From: JAWWPY01 sp033854735
GTDB lineage: Bacteria; Actinomycetota; Actinomycetes; Streptosporangiales; Streptosporangiaceae
Assembly: GCA_033854735.1 (NCBI GenBank)
Contig: JAWWPY010000027.1
Location: forward strand, 1 to 6,289
Length of the DNA stretch: 6,289 bases
Direction: 5' to 3'
Both the position numbers and the translations under genes were made by a program. This document shows, piece by piece, positions 4,744-6,289 of this stretch (the first letter of the stretch is position 1; the number at the start of each line of letters is the position of its first letter). Under the pieces are notes generated by a model. That model was not told the origin of the DNA, did no database searches, and was given only the letters and a program-made list of their open reading frames with translations.

Positions 4744-6204
4744 ATGGTCGGCACCCCGCCCCTCACCGGGCAGGCCTGGGATTACGCGCCCGCGCCCGAA
4801 TCGCGGGACATCGTCACGGTCGCGCCGGACTACGGCCTGTTCATCGACGGCGAGTTCACCCCGGCCGCGGACGGGAAGCAGTTCACGACCGTCAACCCGG
4901 CCACCGAGGAAGTCCTGGCCCAGGTAGCCGAGGCGGGCAGCCAGGACGTCGGCCGCGCGGTTTCCGCCGCCCGCCGGGCGTTCGAGCAGACGTGGGGCCA
5001 GATGCCCGGCCGGGACCGCGCCAAGTACCTGTACCGGATCGCCCGGGCCATCCAGGAACGGGCCCGCGAGTTCGCCGTGCTGGAGAGCCTCGACAACGGC
5101 AAGCCGATCAAGGAATCCCGCGACGTGGACGTCCCGCTCGCGGCCGCGCACTTCTTCTACCACGCCGGCTGGGCGGACAAGCTTGAGCACGCCGGGTTCG
5201 GCCCGCGGCCGCGTCCGCTCGGCGTCGCGGGCCAGGTCATCCCGTGGAACTTCCCGCTGCTCATGGCGGCGTGGAAGCTCGCTCCCGCGCTGGCGGCCGG
5301 CAACACCTGCGTGCTCAAGCCCGCCGAGACCACCCCGCTGACGGCGCTGCTGCTGGCCGAGGTCATCCAGCAGGCCGGCCTGCCGCCCGGCACGGTCAAC
5401 GTTCTCACCGGCGACGGCGCCGCCGGCCAGGCGCTCGTCGGCCACCCCGGGGTGGACAAGATCGCGTTCACCGGCTCGACCGAGGTGGGCAAGGAGATCC
5501 AGCGGGCGATCGCCGGCACGGGCAAGCGGCTCACCCTGGAACTCGGCGGCAAGGCGGCGAACGTGGTGTTCGACGACGCCCCGCTGGAGCAGGCCATCGA
5601 AGGAATCGTCAACGGCATCTTCTTCAACCAGGGCCACGTCTGCTGCGCGGGCTCGCGGCTGCTGGTCCAGGAGTCGATCGCCGACAGCGTGCTGGACCGG
5701 CTCAAACGGCGTCTCGGCACGCTGCGGCTCGGCGACCCGCTGGACAAGAACACCGACATCGGGGCGATCAACTCGCGCCAGCAACTCGACAAGATCGAGG
5801 GGCTCGTCGCGGCCGGCATATCAGAGGGCGCCCAGTGCTGGTCCGCGCCGGGCCAGCTGCCCGCGCGGGGCTACTGGTTCGCGCCGACCATCTTCACGGG
5901 GGTGAGCCAGTCGCACCGGATCGCCCGCGAGGAGATCTTCGGCCCGGTCCTGTCCGTGCTCACATTCCGCACCCCGGAAGAGGCCGTGGCCAAGGCGAAC
6001 AACACCCCCTACGGACTGTCTGCGGGGGTATGGACCGACAAGGGCAGCCGGATCCTGTGGATGGCGCAGCGGCTACGCGCGGGCGTGGTCTGGGCCAACA
6101 CCTACAACAGGTTCGATCCGGCCAGTCCGTTCGGCGGCTACCGGGAGTCAGGATTCGGGCGGGAGGGCGGCCGGCACGGGCTGGCTGCGTACCTAGATGG
6201 CTGA
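4744..6204 (+). CDS. NAD(P)-dependent aldehyde dehydrogenase
   Basis: This complete gene encodes 486 residues and oxidises an aldehyde to the carboxylic acid with NAD(P)+ as acceptor. The length is normal for the ALDH superfamily. Catalytic and cofactor residues are all present: N169 in PWNFPL (oxyanion hole), K192 and E195 in LKPAETTP (cofactor binding), GSTEVG at 244-249 (nucleotide loop), E266 in LELGGK (general base), C300 in the GHVCCAGSR motif (nucleophile), and E397 and F399 in EEIFGPV. The ATG at 4744 is preferred over a longer frame from 4582, whose extra 54 residues are Arg/Ser/Gly-rich and lie in the intergenic promoter area. The N-terminal DYAPAPES and YGLFIDGEF also resemble, as I recall, an actinobacterial ALDH group often found with deoC and a second ALDH gene. 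Substrate cannot be read from the sequence. The 3' end overlaps the next gene by 8 bases, so this is the first gene of an operon. It is divergent from the STAND regulator. Confidence 0.95.
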   Translation: MVGTPPLTGQAWDYAPAPESRDIVTVAPDYGLFIDGEFTPAADGKQFTTVNPATEEVLAQVAEAGSQDVGRAVSAARRAFEQTWGQMPGRDRAKYLYRIARAIQERAREFAVLESLDNGKPIKESRDVDVPLAAAHFFYHAGWADKLEHAGFGPRPRPLGVAGQVIPWNFPLLMAAWKLAPALAAGNTCVLKPAETTPLTALLLAEVIQQAGLPPGTVNVLTGDGAAGQALVGHPGVDKIAFTGSTEVGKEIQRAIAGTGKRLTLELGGKAANVVFDDAPLEQAIEGIVNGIFFNQGHVCCAGSRLLVQESIADSVLDRLKRRLGTLRLGDPLDKNTDIGAINSRQQLDKIEGLVAAGISEGAQCWSAPGQLPARGYWFAPTIFTGVSQSHRIAREEIFGPVLSVLTFRTPEEAVAKANNTPYGLSAGVWTDKGSRILWMAQRLRAGVVWANTYNRFDPASPFGGYRESGFGREGGRHGLAAYLDG

Positions 6205-6289
6205 GAAGTCCCGCGCTCCCAGGAAACCAAGCGCCGCAACGAAAAAAGGGCCGCCCCTCCCCACGGACGCGTCCAGCGCCGGTGGGGTG
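6197..6289 (+). CDS. Start of the next operon gene, runs off right edge; possibly a second aldehyde dehydrogenase
   Basis: An ATG at 6197 opens a frame to the window edge (31 codons). It overlaps the aldehyde dehydrogenase stop in ATGGCTGA (6197-6204), a typical coupled arrangement, and no separate Shine-Dalgarno sequence is evident. The visible residues are a basic, Pro/Ala/Lys-rich tail (MAEKSRAPRKPSAATKKG, then PPLPTDASSAGGV) with no domain yet. From recall of similar actinobacterial operons, the gene after this kind of aldehyde dehydrogenase is often a second, related dehydrogenase. That identity is inference and cannot be seen here. Confidence 0.6.
   Translation, partial: MAEKSRAPRKPSAATKKGPPLPTDASSAGGV

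Noticed and set aside
4711..5784. Minus-strand ORF of 357 residues opposite the aldehyde dehydrogenase
   Set aside because: It is the antisense shadow of a gene with all ALDH catalytic motifs.
6242..6247. Run of six A bases as a possible slippery frameshift site
   Set aside because: The reading frame is AAA AAA GGG, which does not fit the X XXY YYZ arrangement, and no downstream structure can be judged at the window edge.

Overview
The window is about 70% G+C, its main reading frames strongly prefer G or C in the third codon position, and GTG starts and actinobacterial gene families are present. Together these point to a chromosomal stretch of a high-GC actinomycete. No rRNA, tRNA, insertion sequence, integrase, attachment site or CRISPR array is visible.

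Layout from left to right. (1) Positions 1-562, minus strand: the 5' part of a DUF222 (13E12-type) protein that runs off the left edge. These proteins usually end in an HNH nuclease domain. (2) 563-868: a gene-free stretch holding the likely promoter of the DUF222 gene, a LexA-like half site, a 12-bp palindrome, overlapping hairpins and a 16-bp tandem repeat. (3) 869-1624, minus: an AIM24/TIGR00266-family protein. (4) 1625-1953: its leader, with two 21-bp direct repeats, a perfect 12-bp-arm inverted repeat and a doubtful 63-codon plus-strand ORF. (5) 1954-4524, minus: an 856-residue STAND-type regulator with an XRE helix-turn-helix at the N-terminus, an NB-ARC-like ATPase and TPR repeats in the middle, and a LuxR helix-turn-helix at the C-terminus. 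Its promoter looks leaderless. (6) 4525-4743: a divergent intergenic region. (7) 4744-6204, plus: a complete NAD(P)-dependent aldehyde dehydrogenase with all catalytic residues. (8) 6197 to the right edge, plus: the start of a second gene that overlaps the dehydrogenase by 8 bases and is probably translationally coupled to it.

How the genes may work together. The dehydrogenase and the overlapping gene form an operon that continues to the right. From recall of related actinobacterial loci, the second gene may be another aldehyde dehydrogenase. The STAND regulator is transcribed divergently from this operon and lies upstream of the AIM24 gene on the same strand, so it could control either side, but nothing in the sequence proves a target. 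The DUF222 gene seems to be a separate, possibly DNA-damage-linked unit. The most unusual items are the regulator with DNA-binding domains at both ends and the elaborate non-coding repeats on both sides of the AIM24 gene. I see no clear evidence of a wholly new system.
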